Below are positions 12,801 to 53,829 of a stretch of 64,000 nt of DNA, piece after piece. The position numbers were made by a program, and so were the translations under genes. The notes under the pieces were generated by a model that saw only the letters and a list, made by a program, of their open reading frames with translations, was not told where the DNA came from and searched no databases. The stretch spans positions 124,001 through 188,000 of the forward strand of contig JALJCO010000064.1 of the NCBI GenBank assembly GCA_023101725.1. The letters are read 5' to 3'. This stretch comes from Atherinomorus stipes (Eukaryota; Chordata; Actinopteri; Atheriniformes; Atherinidae). Numbering within the stretch: the first letter of the stretch is position 1; the number at the start of each line of letters is the position of its first letter.

Positions 12801-13800
12801 ATTTCTGTACAAAAGAGCTGCTCCAAGTTAAACAGGCGCCTTATGTCAAGAGTCTTTTTTTTTCACCACCAAAACATCAAGCGTAATCTCAAAGTTATGG
12901 ACAGTCTGTTCAAAGGGGACTTTCACCTTCTTGTTCTGAAATCCGAAGAGTCAGACCCACTGCTGTGTTGTTTATTACAGGTCAATGTCAGGGTCTTGGC
13001 CCTCAGTGGTACCTTTGCTGCCAGTGGAAGCCCTGTACCTCAGACGACACTGTGTGATTTTTTTTTTTTTTAATGTGGTTGCTTTGGTATTTCGTGTTCC
13101 AGCAAAAAACCAACCACATATCAACTGACTGCCATGTGCAGGCTTGAAAATGTCAAGTGAACGGATCGCTAGGCCTGAGTGTAACTTAAACTGTACACTG
13201 TGCCATTATCTATTTTACAGAAAGGGATTATGACATTTTATCAATCTCCTTTGAAGTTGCACTTGTCCATTACTGATGATGCCAGGCTGTTTTAGCATAT
13301 CAGTGTACCTCAGAAATTCTCACTGTGGCACTTTCACAATAGAACAACAAAATGTGTAACAGTAAGATATGTGCAGTGAGCAGCACTGGATATGACATTA
13401 CATCTCTGAAATGTCTCTGTAAGCAAGTTTGCACAGAGTCCACATCAACAAGTCAGTAATGTGGTAAGAGAGAAGTGTGTAAGCAGGCACTCAAAGGAAA
13501 GGAATCAGATTCACAGAAGGTCCTGAGGGGAATCAGAATAAAATGGGAGATGTGCTTGGAAAGCACATTTCACATTTTCTGAGAAAATGTATCCAAGGCC
13601 CTGCAGACTGTGCCATAGAAAACTTTGACAATGAATTATACAAAAATGAATATGGAGCAGACAAATGGAAAGAGCCTGCTAGTTATCATGCAGTACGTTG
13701 CTGACTATAAAAGATTGTTATGGGTTTTCAAGGGCAGTTGAACTGGAACCACTTTAAAGAAAAAAAAGACAAGACGACTCCCATTGTACCATTATCTGAA
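9860..13800. other. Intergenic, no gene seen
   Basis: No conserved protein, RNA gene or recognised repeat. Homopolymer runs at 11563-11570, 11646-11658 and 13058-13071. A (TTA)n tract of about 17 bases at 13816-13833 leads into the EMC2 promoter. Confidence 0.4.
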
Positions 13801-13832
13801 TAAAAGTACAGGTAAATTATTATTATTATTAT

Positions 13833-13903
13833 TTACGTCAAGCACGCCCACATATGGCATACTTCTGACGTAGGCATCGCGTATGTTGTCATATGAAAAA
13901 AAG

Positions 13904-13910
<7 letters not shown>
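13833..13910 (+). promoter_or_regulatory. EMC2 proximal promoter / 5' leader with CRE-like and YY1-like sites
   Basis: A CRE-like octamer TTACGTCA lies at 13833-13840 and a second TGACGTA core at 13866-13872. The start codon itself lies in AAGATGGCG (13902-13910), which resembles the YY1 consensus. No TATA box is visible. The sites are seen; their function is inferred. Confidence 0.4.
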
Positions 13911-43570
<29,660 letters not shown>

Positions 43571-44090
43571 ACGCACCTGGCCACATTCTCCTTCTCTCCT
43601 GTTCTGTTGGAGCAACATGGCAGCTCAAACAGCCTTGAAAATTGCCCAGAGCTGGCTGTCGTTCCCCCCAACCCCCATCGTTTTTTAATTATATTTTTTA
43701 TCTTTCCATCCCTTCTAATTTTGCCCTGGATTTTTTTTTTTCACTCAAATAATTTGACATGCAATGAAAGACATTTGTAGCCCTTTTGACAAGACGGCGC
43801 AGAAACTTAGTGAAAATGAGCTCTAGGTAGTGTTAATCCAGCTGTGATCCCGTCCGAGACCAGACCACATCTCCACCCACGCTCCTCCAGGTTTGGCCCG
43901 AGTTACGTCTTACTGCCACATCCACATCAACGCCGACACGCCGACAACGTGTGACCAGGAACGTTATCAGACTGTACAGTAAATGCTATTTATAAAGACA
44001 TAGTGGAGATTTCTCCTCTTTGCACTGACGTCATCTCCTGTTTGCTTACTATCTGTAAATGAAACTAATAAAAAAAAATTTCAAACCCAA
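43571..44090 (+). other. EMC2 3' UTR with proximal polyadenylation signal
   Basis: Non-coding sequence follows the TAG and reaches an AATAAA hexamer at 44067-44072, about 500 bases after the stop. A second AATAAA at 45294-45299, in transcript-like sequence, may be a distal site. Confidence 0.7.
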
Positions 44091-44172
44091 CATGCCTTTG
44101 CAGAAGTAGAACTAATTCTTGAATCAAATAGTTTTTTCTTTAGTGTAAGTAGCACAAGTAGAGCCTTTAGGT

Positions 44173-44348
44173 CAGGGATGCCCTGACCAAACACACCTGA
44201 ATCAAATATCTAATTCCCTCATGCGCATGTCATTCAGCTCAGCAGAGGCCTGATAAAGAGACATTCATTTGATTCTGTGTGTTGGAAAAGGGGTGCAACC
44301 AAAATGTGCAGAATAGTAGCTCTCTAGGACTGGACTTAGGCACCCCTG
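44173..44348. mobile_element. 176-bp hAT miniature element downstream of EMC2
   Basis: Ends CAGGGATGCC and GGCACCCCTG with a perfect 8-bp target duplication CTTTAGGT (44165-44172 and 44349-44356). It lies about 100 bases after the proximal polyadenylation signal. Confidence 0.85.
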
Positions 44349-45293
44349 CTTTAGGTGTTTGTTTTCTTTAAAATTTCCGCATATTGCCATTTTTTTTAAT
44401 TGAATTGCAACAACAACCCAAGAGAATGAATAACTGGGATTCAGATGGGATAACTGGAAAGTCCCCAGTTAAGAAGATGGAGAAGATGAACTTTGTTTGT
44501 CCTCAGAAGGAAATTTGTCCTGGGTGTGGGTGCCGACACAGCTGCTTAGATGGTCACATACTGTAGTGTACATTGAACATGTGATGTGATGATATGTACA
44601 CATAGCGTACATAAAAAAAACATTTTCACTCACCTTTGAAAGGTAAATCAAGCACCTGCAGCAAACTGAAAGGTCAGTATGGACATCCTCTGAGAACATA
44701 CGAGCAGGCCTTTTTCATGGCTGATGAGGAAGGGGATTCAGCTCTGGTTTCTGCAGCTGTTGGAAATTATAATTGTAAGTCCGAATGAATCCAAAGAATC
44801 ATCTAAAGCTGTCGCGCCGTACAGGATCATCTGTTACTTCCATTTCTTTTGTTTATGAAGCAGGGGCAATTGTCTCGTAATTTTTCTGTGAGAGTGACGG
44901 AAAAGCTGAGTGCTGAGTTTATGAGCTTTTTTTTTTTCTTTCCTTTTTGACAGCTTTTAAATTGAGAGGTCAGGAATGGGGAAACTCATTCTCCCTGGTT
45001 TTTAAATGCTCTCTGGTGTTGGCCAGTGGATGAGTGTCTGCATCTGATTTGCTTTACCAATCTGGTTTAACCAATTAAAGCTGGGCGATGTTCGAACATA
45101 AGCAGAGTTTAAATGTTTTTTTACAAGAGGCTAAATGATGCCATTTTTGAAGCATTACAGGTTGAAGCTGGGTTTTTTTTTTTTAAATGGAGGAATTTCC
45201 CCTCTTTTTTTCCCTTTTTTTTTAAATTTTTTGTGTAACTCCCATGTAAATACTGCTGTACTTATAAGCTGATTTATGGACTTGTAAAAGAGG

Positions 45294-45299
45294 AATAAA
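45294..45299 (+). promoter_or_regulatory. Candidate distal EMC2 polyadenylation signal
   Basis: AATAAA after a TGTAAATACTGCTGTAC-type stretch that reads like a transcript end. Its link to EMC2 is inferred. Confidence 0.35.
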
Positions 45300-46480
45300 G
45301 GTTGCCAATCAGTATGATGGAAGTCCTGACCATTATTATGAGAAATTGGTATTCAGTACCAGCCATACTGAGACAATAGTGCCATCTGTAGTTTGTCGGC
45401 AGAACTGATGACTTTGGTAAAATCTCTGGCAGTCTGCAGCAGGGAGTGAGCTGCAGCTTTCATGCACTACGTTGAACCTGCATGCGAGGTTATTTCTAGC
45501 CTGTCTGCAACTCTGATTTGCTGAGGAAGAAAAAAGTGGGTTGCATATCGTTTACCAGTCGTGAACCTGATAGTCTTTTCCTTGTGTTCAGCTCTCCAAA
45601 CATATCCATGTATAGTCAAGAAAAACAGCATGTTGGCTCATGCATGTACGGCAGCTTCAAACTGAACCGCAGCATCACTTCTCACCTCACTGCTCCCACT
45701 TCTGACAGACCTCTCAAGCTTTGTCCCAGAAGTCCAAAGCAGGAACATAATCTTAGTCCATACCTTAACAGATGAGCCCCTCACCAAAGAAAGAGGAAGA
45801 CAAAGAGAGAATCCTCCAAACCCCTCGCTACGCCAGTGGCTCAGCTTAGCGTGTGTATATAGGATTCACTATTAGTGCTGCCTATAATCCAGGATTCCCT
45901 GGAGGATTAGCTGCCAGTGGGGGGAGTTTACTTGTCCTTGGCTGCTGTGCTGCCGACAGGTTAGATGAGCAGGATGAGTCTGGGGATGATGAGCTTACAC
46001 TGGAGCGGAACTGTGCTTGATCAGCCAGTTTATCAAAGGCAGAGGTAATGACGGTGATTTAAAACTGTGTGAGGCTGCAAAGCAAACAAAACTCCTGCAC
46101 TATTCTTTATCTTTATTTTATAATAAAATTGTAGTCCTCTACCTGGCTGGAAAGTGTTCTCTGCATCTCAGGCTGTGGACTGTGAACAGCTCACTTCTTT
46201 GTGCCACTGCAGCACATGTTGCTTTCTGACTGTCCCATTCTTATCCTGTCCCTCTGCAACAATGGACCAGTAGGAACTGAAATCACACTGATACAAAATA
46301 CATTGTAACTAAAATATCTCACAATTAAGTCCTTAGATATAATATTTCACAAAGGAATAAGCTTACTTTAATTCATATGAATTCAAATAAACCCCCAAAT
46401 GTCTAAACTGGAAAGTTAACAATTCATAATGTACCCGGTACATTATAGAGCTAATTGAGATCCTTTCTTGTCATTTTTTA
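45300..46480. other. Downstream intergenic, nothing recognised
   Basis: No gene or identified repeat seen. Confidence 0.4.
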
Positions 46481-46529
46481 CCAAACACTTAGGCCATTTG
46501 TATGGAGTTATATGCAAAAATTCTAAAAT

Positions 46530-46755
46530 TTGGCCGATCTCACAATGATAAAGAATTCTTCAAAAAAATTCCTGGATCCAGAAGGTGATCTGGATCCCCA
46601 CCAAAATTCAATGGGTTCGTCCTTGTGCTGAGGCACACGGTTGGTGAAAATTTCAGGTCAATCCATCCAGAACATTTTCCGTTCAGTTGCTGACTGACAA
46701 ACAGACAAACTAACCAAAGCTACCAAAAACATGACCACTTTGGCAGAGGTAACAA
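46530..46755 (+). mobile_element. Second copy of the GGTGATCTGGAT dispersed repeat
   Basis: GGATCCAGAAGGTGATCTGG, CACCAAAATTCAATGGGTTC, a GACAAACAGACAAAC tract and GGCAGAGGTAAC align in the same order as in 19495-19745. Confidence 0.5.
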
Positions 46756-47529
46756 AGGAGTAAAAAAGGGGCCTTGACCCAGAGAATGCTCACATTTGTG
46801 ATTCCTGTCTTCTGTCGCATCACCAGCAAGGTGCCAGCTCAATGGATGGTCACTAAATACTGTAATTGCAGGCAATCGTAGCTTTAATGGGATAAAACTA
46901 AATTATCCTTTGAGTTTTCCTGCCATGTGGTTCATGAAGTTGATACTTTTGGTCTGGTTTGGACTCATGATTATGTCATTGAAGCAAAACCATGACTGAC
47001 TTTGCAGAGCATTAGGCAACATTTACAAAAAAAAGAAGGGAATTGGTGTGAGATTTGCTGTGGGAACAGGGCTAATGTGAGCCCAAGATGGAGATGAAGA
47101 GGAGACAAAGAGGGAACTGGATCATGTGGCACCATTCCTCTGTGAGAGCTGTTCCTTGTTTTATGCTGGACCAGCTCTTTAAGCATAATGTCTTTCCCTG
47201 TTCGTCTGGATGAGGAGTCTTCGCACAACACATAGAAGTTCAATCCAAGTGTCAGTGATGGACGGGAAGCTGAGTGGAGAGCTTATGGACTATGCTGTGG
47301 CATGATGTGGGAACAGTTAACAGAAAAAGTGTTGATGACTGGATTTTAGGAGGTGTAAGAAAAAAAGCTTAAATTTGTCATATTCTCGTTGAGGGTTGTT
47401 GATACTTGGTTTTTATGTGTAAATGCAACACAAGCTTCCTTCAATGAGTCTAAGAAAATGAATATAGAAAAAAGTATACAATTTTTTGTTGGTGCAACAG
47501 CATCAAAGTCAGTGATTAAAAAAAAAAGG

Positions 47530-47905
47530 TGTGGGAAGTGTGAGCATATGTATGGGGGTGGAGGGAGGGAGTGTGTGGGAGAGTGGTGGTCGTGTGGTGC
47601 CCTGGTGCCTGATGTGGGGCAGGGACACTGGGGTGAATGCTGGCTTGTGCCAGGTGGTCCTCTGGGGGGCCTGGTCTTCCTGGGTGTTGGCTGGGCCTTA
47701 TGGGCCCTGGGCTCCACGTAGTGCCTGCCCTGGGTGGCCAGTTCTCGATGGGGTTGCTGGTATCGGCACACTGGGGCCTGTGCCCCGAGACTGTGGGGGG
47801 CTTTGGCGGGGTCTACCCTCCGCCATCCTCTGGGTGGATGCACGTCCATCTCTTTGGGGTGGCGGCTGGGCCATGCAAGCTTCCTCTAGCTCCTTGCAGG
47901 GACAA
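47530..47905. repeat. GC-rich segment with stop-free frames
   Basis: About 375 bases rich in GTGG/CTGG that stay open in several frames on both strands (up to 148 codons plus, 167 codons minus). The predicted peptides are low-complexity, rich in Gly/Trp or Pro/His. It has no splice or protein homology signal that I recognise, and it most resembles a dispersed GC-rich repeat. Confidence 0.4.
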
Positions 47906-48253
47906 GGTTGCATCTGCATGACTGCACTTACCAGAGAGCACCTTCTATTTAGCATATTCTGCATGCTAACACTGTGATTGTTCTTTCCATTGGGAAGGAA
48001 TCTGATTTTACAAAAAGGAAAGAAAAAAGGGAGGTGCCTCTTAATGGCAAGCAATGAAAAGTGAAGCTGATGCTCAAAGTCACAGTTTGCCCCTCATCAG
48101 GGCCGAAAAAAACCCCCCCCCAAAAAAAAAAAAAAAAGGGGAATTTTTATTAAAAGCCCCCCCCATTAGGGGCTGGCTCCAATAGGGAGTCAATTCCCAC
48201 ATGCCTGGTTATAACTCATTTGTTTGGATGTTATTTGATCTTGAAATTATGCA

Positions 48254-48974
48254 TACCGTAAATCCTCTAATAGTGACCGGAGTTTTTATTTGTTTCAGGC
48301 ACTGAGGATTGGCTTTGATTGGAAGAAGGGCGTTTATTCGAAGAGAGGCTTATATTTGAAACGAATCACAATGAATAAATCAAGTCAGTTTGAACCCAGT
48401 AAAATGTACTGGGCTCACTAATTGAAAATTGCTGCATTAAAAACTTAAACAATGCAGCACAATTACCTCTCTGTTGTGTTTCTCTTGCACGCCATAAATC
48501 CAAATGATAAGCTCTGTCTCCAAGTCCTGGCTGACCCCCCCCCCCGCTTGGACACGCTCGGCTTTTCTCAGCTCCAGTTTATTCTGTTGCTTTTTCCAAT
48601 ACCTGACTTGTTTTGGGTCAACATCAAAGTGTTTTGCAGCTTTCGCTCCGAAATGTTCACTTGCAGGACGGTTTCTTTTATTTCACACAAAACTTTCCTC
48701 TCTGTTTATTGGTGCCGGTAGTCGCCATGTTGCTGCTGTGTTTGGTTTTGATGCCTCGCACATGCTCTGCGGGAAGAGGAAGTACTGTTTTTGTGCCTTA
48801 TAACACACTAGCACTCTGGGGCGGGCATAGCAAACAGCAGCCACTCACTGGGAAAAAAAAGGAGGTTTGTATTAAAGGGAGGGCAAGTATTTACTTTTCT
48901 CACCGCTACACCCGAAAATTAATGGAGGAACAGTTTGTAACAGAATAAAGGTCACTATTAGAGAATTTACGGTA
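48254..48974. mobile_element. TA-flanked DNA element, CCGTAAATCCTCTAATAGTGACC type
   Basis: The left end CCGTAAATCCTCTAATAGTG and the right end CACTATTAGAGAATTTACGG are inverted and flanked by TA. 721 bp with no transposase. Confidence 0.75.
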
Positions 48975-49177
48975 ACTGATGGTGTGTTCTTTTGATTGAC
49001 AGGTGACAGAAAACCTGTTAGCTCTCAGTGCTAGCACTGGTGGCTAAGTTGAAACTCTTATTGAAAACTTGGAATGTGTTTAAAAGCTGCCAATGTCTTT
49101 CGTGTTGTTGGGTCAAATTTGACCCGGAATCTAACTTCACCTAAAATACAACAAAACGACAGGTACAATCCATTATA

Positions 49178-50299
49178 GGGGATTATCACGCTTACCGGAA
49201 GTTGCCGGCTTTTGACACTTCCTCTTCCGGGCCATGTTAACGACAGCCGTTCCTGCTCTGTTATACTGTTTAAATCGGATAAATTCCAAACATATTTAAG
49301 TTTTCATTCTATACTGAAGTGATACTGGATCAAAAGCTGGATCAAAGCGATCGATTTGCCGCGGTGAAGGGACGAACTTTATAATAAAACACGTTTGTTT
49401 GTCGCCGGTGTGGCACAACACCGGCACTTCACAGCATGCTAGCATTAGCCAGCTAACGTTTACTGACGTGCTTAACATTGTGCGTCTTAAAACACACAAA
49501 CATCTGAAATTCGGGTCTGTACCTCCCCGTTTCCAGTGGAACAACTGGGGACTGCCAAGAAAGGAGACGCTTTCAGATGATTGTGTGTTTTCAGCCGCAC
49601 AAAGTTGCTGGCTAATGCTAACCTGCTAACACGACTGCGCAGTCTGCCGGCCACAAACAAACGTGTGTCGTTTTATTATAAAGTTCGGTCCTTCACCGCG
49701 GCGAATTGGTCGTTTTAATCCACTTCTTCCTCAGCATCACTTCAGTCTGGAATGAAAACTTGGCATTGGCGTTTATCCGATTTACAAAGTTTAACAGAGT
49801 AGTAGCTGGCGAACTATTGTTAGCAGGTTAGCATTAGCCAGCTTGATGACTTGCCTAACTTTGTGCGGCTGAAAACACACAATCATCTGAAAGCGTCTCC
49901 TTTCTTGGCAGTCCCCAGTTGTTCCACTGGAAACGGGGAGGTACAGACCCGATTTTCAGATGTTTGTGTGTTTTAAGATGCACAATGTTAAGCACGTCAG
50001 TAAACGTTAGCTGGCTAATGCTAGCATGCTGTGAAGTGCCGGTGTTGTGCCCCACTGGGGACAAACAAACGTGTGTTTTATTATAAAGTTCGGCCCTTCA
50101 CCGCGGCAAATCGATCGCTTTGATCCAGCTTTTGATCCAGTATCACTTCAGTCTAGAATGAAAACTTAAATATGTTTGGAGTTTATCCGATTTAAACAGT
50201 ATAACAGAGCAGGAACGGCTGATGTTAACATGGCCCGGAACAGGAAGTGTCAAATGTTTCAACTTCCGGAAACCGGAACGCGGAAATGTGATAATCCCC
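49178..50299. mobile_element. Large palindromic fold-back element
   Basis: Two arms (49178-49630 and 49818-50299) are near-perfect reverse complements. They start GGGGATTATCAC and end GTGATAATCCCC, with TA on each side. The loop (49650-49810) holds a third, diverged copy of the outer right arm. Open frames on opposite strands at 49399-49629 and 50064-49855 are mirror images, not genes. Confidence 0.85.
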
Positions 50300-50399
50300 T
50301 ATTGTCTTTTTTACCTCATAGTTAGCTCAGAATGTATTCATGTCCACCATTCTTTTGATTTTTTTTTTTTTTTTTTGCCACCTCTGATACTCACAGTAC

Positions 50400-50445
50400 A
50401 GAGATGGGTAAAATGCAGAGCCCTAATTTCCCCTCGGGGATCATA
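50400..50445 (+). mobile_element. SINE 3' tail fragment
   Basis: GAGATGGGTAAAATGCAGAG followed by CCCCTCGGGGATCA, a common end of fish tRNA-SINEs. An (AT)n tract follows. Confidence 0.5.
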
Positions 50446-50499
50446 CCAGTATAACAAATATATATATATATATATATTATCTGAGTCTACTAGACTATT

Positions 50500-52940
50500 A
50501 TTAGAGTACAACTACCCCCCAAACTAGTTTGATTCTTTTTTTAACATACAATTATTAACTGTAGTGACATATGTGGTGCCCATTCAACTCTTCAGAAACC
50601 TATGGGTGGAATCACGGAGGCTCTGTCCATCATTTATATACAGTCTATGGTGCCTCTGTTTTCTGCATTGGAGTTAACTGTAGAAAGAGGAATACTGTTA
50701 AACAACAAGTTATCTTCAGTCAGGGGCTTCTTCAGCGCAGTTGCAATAAGGATCCATTTCTAGCCCAGAGGAGAGGGGACTCCTTAAGATGACATTCAAG
50801 ACATACACACCTGTTTGTTTTGGTAAATACACCACTGCAACAATTTAATTTCCCTTTGGGATTACTAAAGTACTTTTCACTTCAATTCACTAATGGCTGA
50901 GTGGAGAATCTGTTTGCATTTTGCCCAACAGACCGCAACAGCGCGCTGCTCACAGCAGAAATAAGCTGGGTGTTTTCAACTCATCTTGCACCGCTCTCAA
51001 CCTTTTTGCCAACAGAAAGGAGAACAGACCCTTGTCCAAGTAAGTTTACTTTTCTGAGAAAAATATTATCACCAAAGTGGTATCTCAGCATGCACCTTGC
51101 TTTCATGCCTGACCATACCTTGATATGTCATCTGTTATAAATCTATAATGAATGGTGACAGAATAGGTTATCAAATAAATATATCAAAGATATTGCAGAG
51201 AGAAAAGAAGTGTTTAAGATAAGTTTCTCATGCCACAGACTCGAAAAGAAATGTGTTATTAAAAATGACAGAAAGCAATTGATAAGAATGTCATGAGTAC
51301 ACATCAACTGTATTTTTGTAATTCCTTTAATAGGAGACAAAAAAAAAAAAAAAATCCAAACTACAAGTTTAAAACAATTTATTTTAAGACAATAATTTTT
51401 TCATGGTTACTATCCCTGGTTTCATCACATTCCCAAGGTGAGGGAGTGAATGAAAAGCGGGAGCAGGACTCCAGCGAACTCATCCATCTCTGACTGCTTT
51501 AAGGGGAGAGGCTGGGAATGCGAAAGATGGATGAGGCATGCAGTGCTAAATCCTGTCCTGTCCAGTCACACAAGCAAGCCCGGCGATGAGATAGTGTTTT
51601 GGCTGCAGACGGAAACGGCCTGACCCACTCCCTCTCTTCTGGGAATGGAGATGCAGGAGACGCACAGTTGGTCTAGTAAGGATAGATTAGTGAACCCGCA
51701 CCTGAGTTGCCGTGCAACTGGCCATCCAGAACAATCTTTCTGTGAGGTCTTCCAAATTCTTGATTGGTTTCAATTAACTTTGAATATTAACACATGTACA
51801 ACACAATGAAACATGCAGTCATTAATACTGGAGTATTAACATCGATTTGCTTGGCTTGTCATGTAAAATTAAGGCAGTTTACAATGAAGAAAAAAATCAT
51901 TTTCTGGAAAGTAAGAGGTTACACAACTCAAAGCAGAGTGTATTTTTTCACTTTTTTCCTTGGATAGAAAATAAAAAGCTGACTGTATCTTATTTGGCTA
52001 TTCTACACAGCACCGTCAACTCATCTAAATCACTTTAATTCATACAGATAAAGATGTAAGACGGTGAACCGTGGAACTTAATAAAATACGAGCGCTGCAT
52101 ATGAGGCAACAAGTTTATTAACAGGACCTTGAAAAAAAAGATCACTGTGTAATGCCCTCTTGCTCCCTCTATCTTTTCTTTTACATAATGGCACCAGAAT
52201 GAGTGCAGACTTAATTTTTTCTCCAAGGGCATTGATGCTCGGAAATAATTACATCGAAAGGAAAAGCATGAAAGTTTAAGAAGAAAAGAGAGAGAATGTG
52301 TGGTTATAAAAGTGTGATGATCAATGTGCCGACAATGTGCTGGCATACCTTTGTGTCAGCTTGAGTTTTATGTACAAATGTGAGTGAGACTTTGTGGTAA
52401 TTTCAACAATATGAAGGGCTTTTACTCGTGGAATTAAAGTTATTGGCTTCAGGCGATGCTTGTACTCCTAAGCCTCTTGACCAGGAGGCTCCAGACTGCT
52501 CCAATCTTCTTCCAGAGGATATTCTGTGGCCTCCACAGTCCTTTCTGCTTGTTACTCTGGCTTCTCAGCTTTAGGCTCTCTGGCAGAGGCCTCGATCGTA
52601 CACATGTCGAGGCTGCATCCTGTCTGCAAACTCTGTCACAATGTGGGGCATGTGTCAAACCAGAGACGGGCAAGTTGCTGGCTCCAGCACACAGTTGTTC
52701 TTTCCAGACCAAGCTTCCCAGACCGCAAATCCCTTCTCAGAGTGTCTTCTCAGCCAGAATGCACAGGCCTACCCCACACAAAGCCTGGGGCCTAATTACT
52801 TAAAGGAGGGAAAACCAGAACTGGCTACTGATTGAGCTTCCTGGGTGAATGTTAATGGCAACCACAGTGGGATATTTTATATCCTAAGACGGATGCAATG
52901 AGCCCAAGAGTAAGGATTATATGTGGAGGCTTGGTGGTTT
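50500..52940. other. Intergenic, nothing recognised
   Basis: No conserved coding frame or repeat family identified. Confidence 0.4.
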
Positions 52941-52951
52941 TAAAGCCAATA

Positions 52952-53055
<104 letters not shown>

Positions 53056-53068
53056 CGGTATTCACACA

Positions 53069-53803
53069 CAGTCGTCCTCATAATTATTCATACCCTCCAG
53101 TTAAAGAAAAAGCTAAACTCAGAATAGTAATTCAAATAACAAAAAAACCAAAAAGTCATTTAAATAAAAATGTACTAAATTTAGAGAAATAAAATACTGC
53201 TTTTGAATTGTATTTGAAAAGAATGATTTTACAAAACAAACAAACATAAAACTTTCCCAGATGAATTAGAGTACCTTGCTCATGAACCGTGGACCAAAAT
53301 ACCTGTCACTAGGTGCAGAAGTCTGATTGGACGTTACAGAAAACACTTGATTGCAGCTCAATATTTTAGTTTAGGAGCCCCTTGTTTACTTGTTTTATTT
53401 TTTATTTGTTTGTTTTTAATATAAACCACAATTCAAAAGTGATGTCATCTATTTATTTTTATTTTTTTTGTAAATTTCATCTTATTTTACTTACAGCTGA
53501 TGTTTTTTCCGTATTTAATGGAAGGGTATTGTGACAGTGTGGGGTCCTGTCACTGTGCCTCCGATAGATCATGTGCCCTGGCTACTTGGCCACAGGGATA
53601 CTGGAAAACGTGCAGGACTCTCACCCAGGAGTCTGTGGAGGCCTGGGCCCTCCATTGCGTACCTTGCCTTATTCTGGCCACAGGGGTATCCCTTTGGTTG
53701 AATGGTCAGTGCGTGTTTGACTCCGGGGAGTCTGTGGGATCGAATCCCACCTGGGCCCTCCAGTGTGTGTCTTGCCACAGTATGAATAATTTTGAGGACG
53801 ACT
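53069..53803. mobile_element. Tc1-type non-autonomous element, copy 2, interrupted
   Basis: The left end GTCGTCCTCATAATTATTCA and the right end TGAATAATTTTGAGGACGAC are inverted. The interior matches 38738-39266. The right terminal repeat is split by the element at 53530-53779. Confidence 0.8.
53530..53779 (+). mobile_element. TGTGRCA-ended element with two tRNA-like modules
   Basis: It is flanked by GTAT at 53526-53529 and 53780-53783. Removing it plus one GTAT restores the Tc1-type terminal repeat. The ends are TGTGACA and TGCCACA. Two tandem modules each begin TGGCCACAGGG and end in CTTGCC. The second has an A-box-like TGGTTGAATGG and a T-arm GTGGG-ATCGAAT-CCCAC (5-bp stem, 7-base loop). 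Confidence 0.75.
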
Positions 53804-53829
53804 ATCTATCGACTTTCTATCTATCTATA

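Noticed and set aside
47346..47849. 167-codon Pro/His-rich frame on the minus strand
   Set aside because: Composition follows the GC-rich repeat, and other frames of the same segment are also open.
49399..50064. Two nearly identical predicted proteins of about 70 residues on opposite strands
   Set aside because: They are the same sequence read from the two arms of the fold-back element; no family or codon signal supports a gene.
53640..53760. Functional tRNA gene
   Set aside because: T-arm and anticodon-arm-like hairpins are present, but no acceptor stem pairs and the module is embedded in a repeated element.
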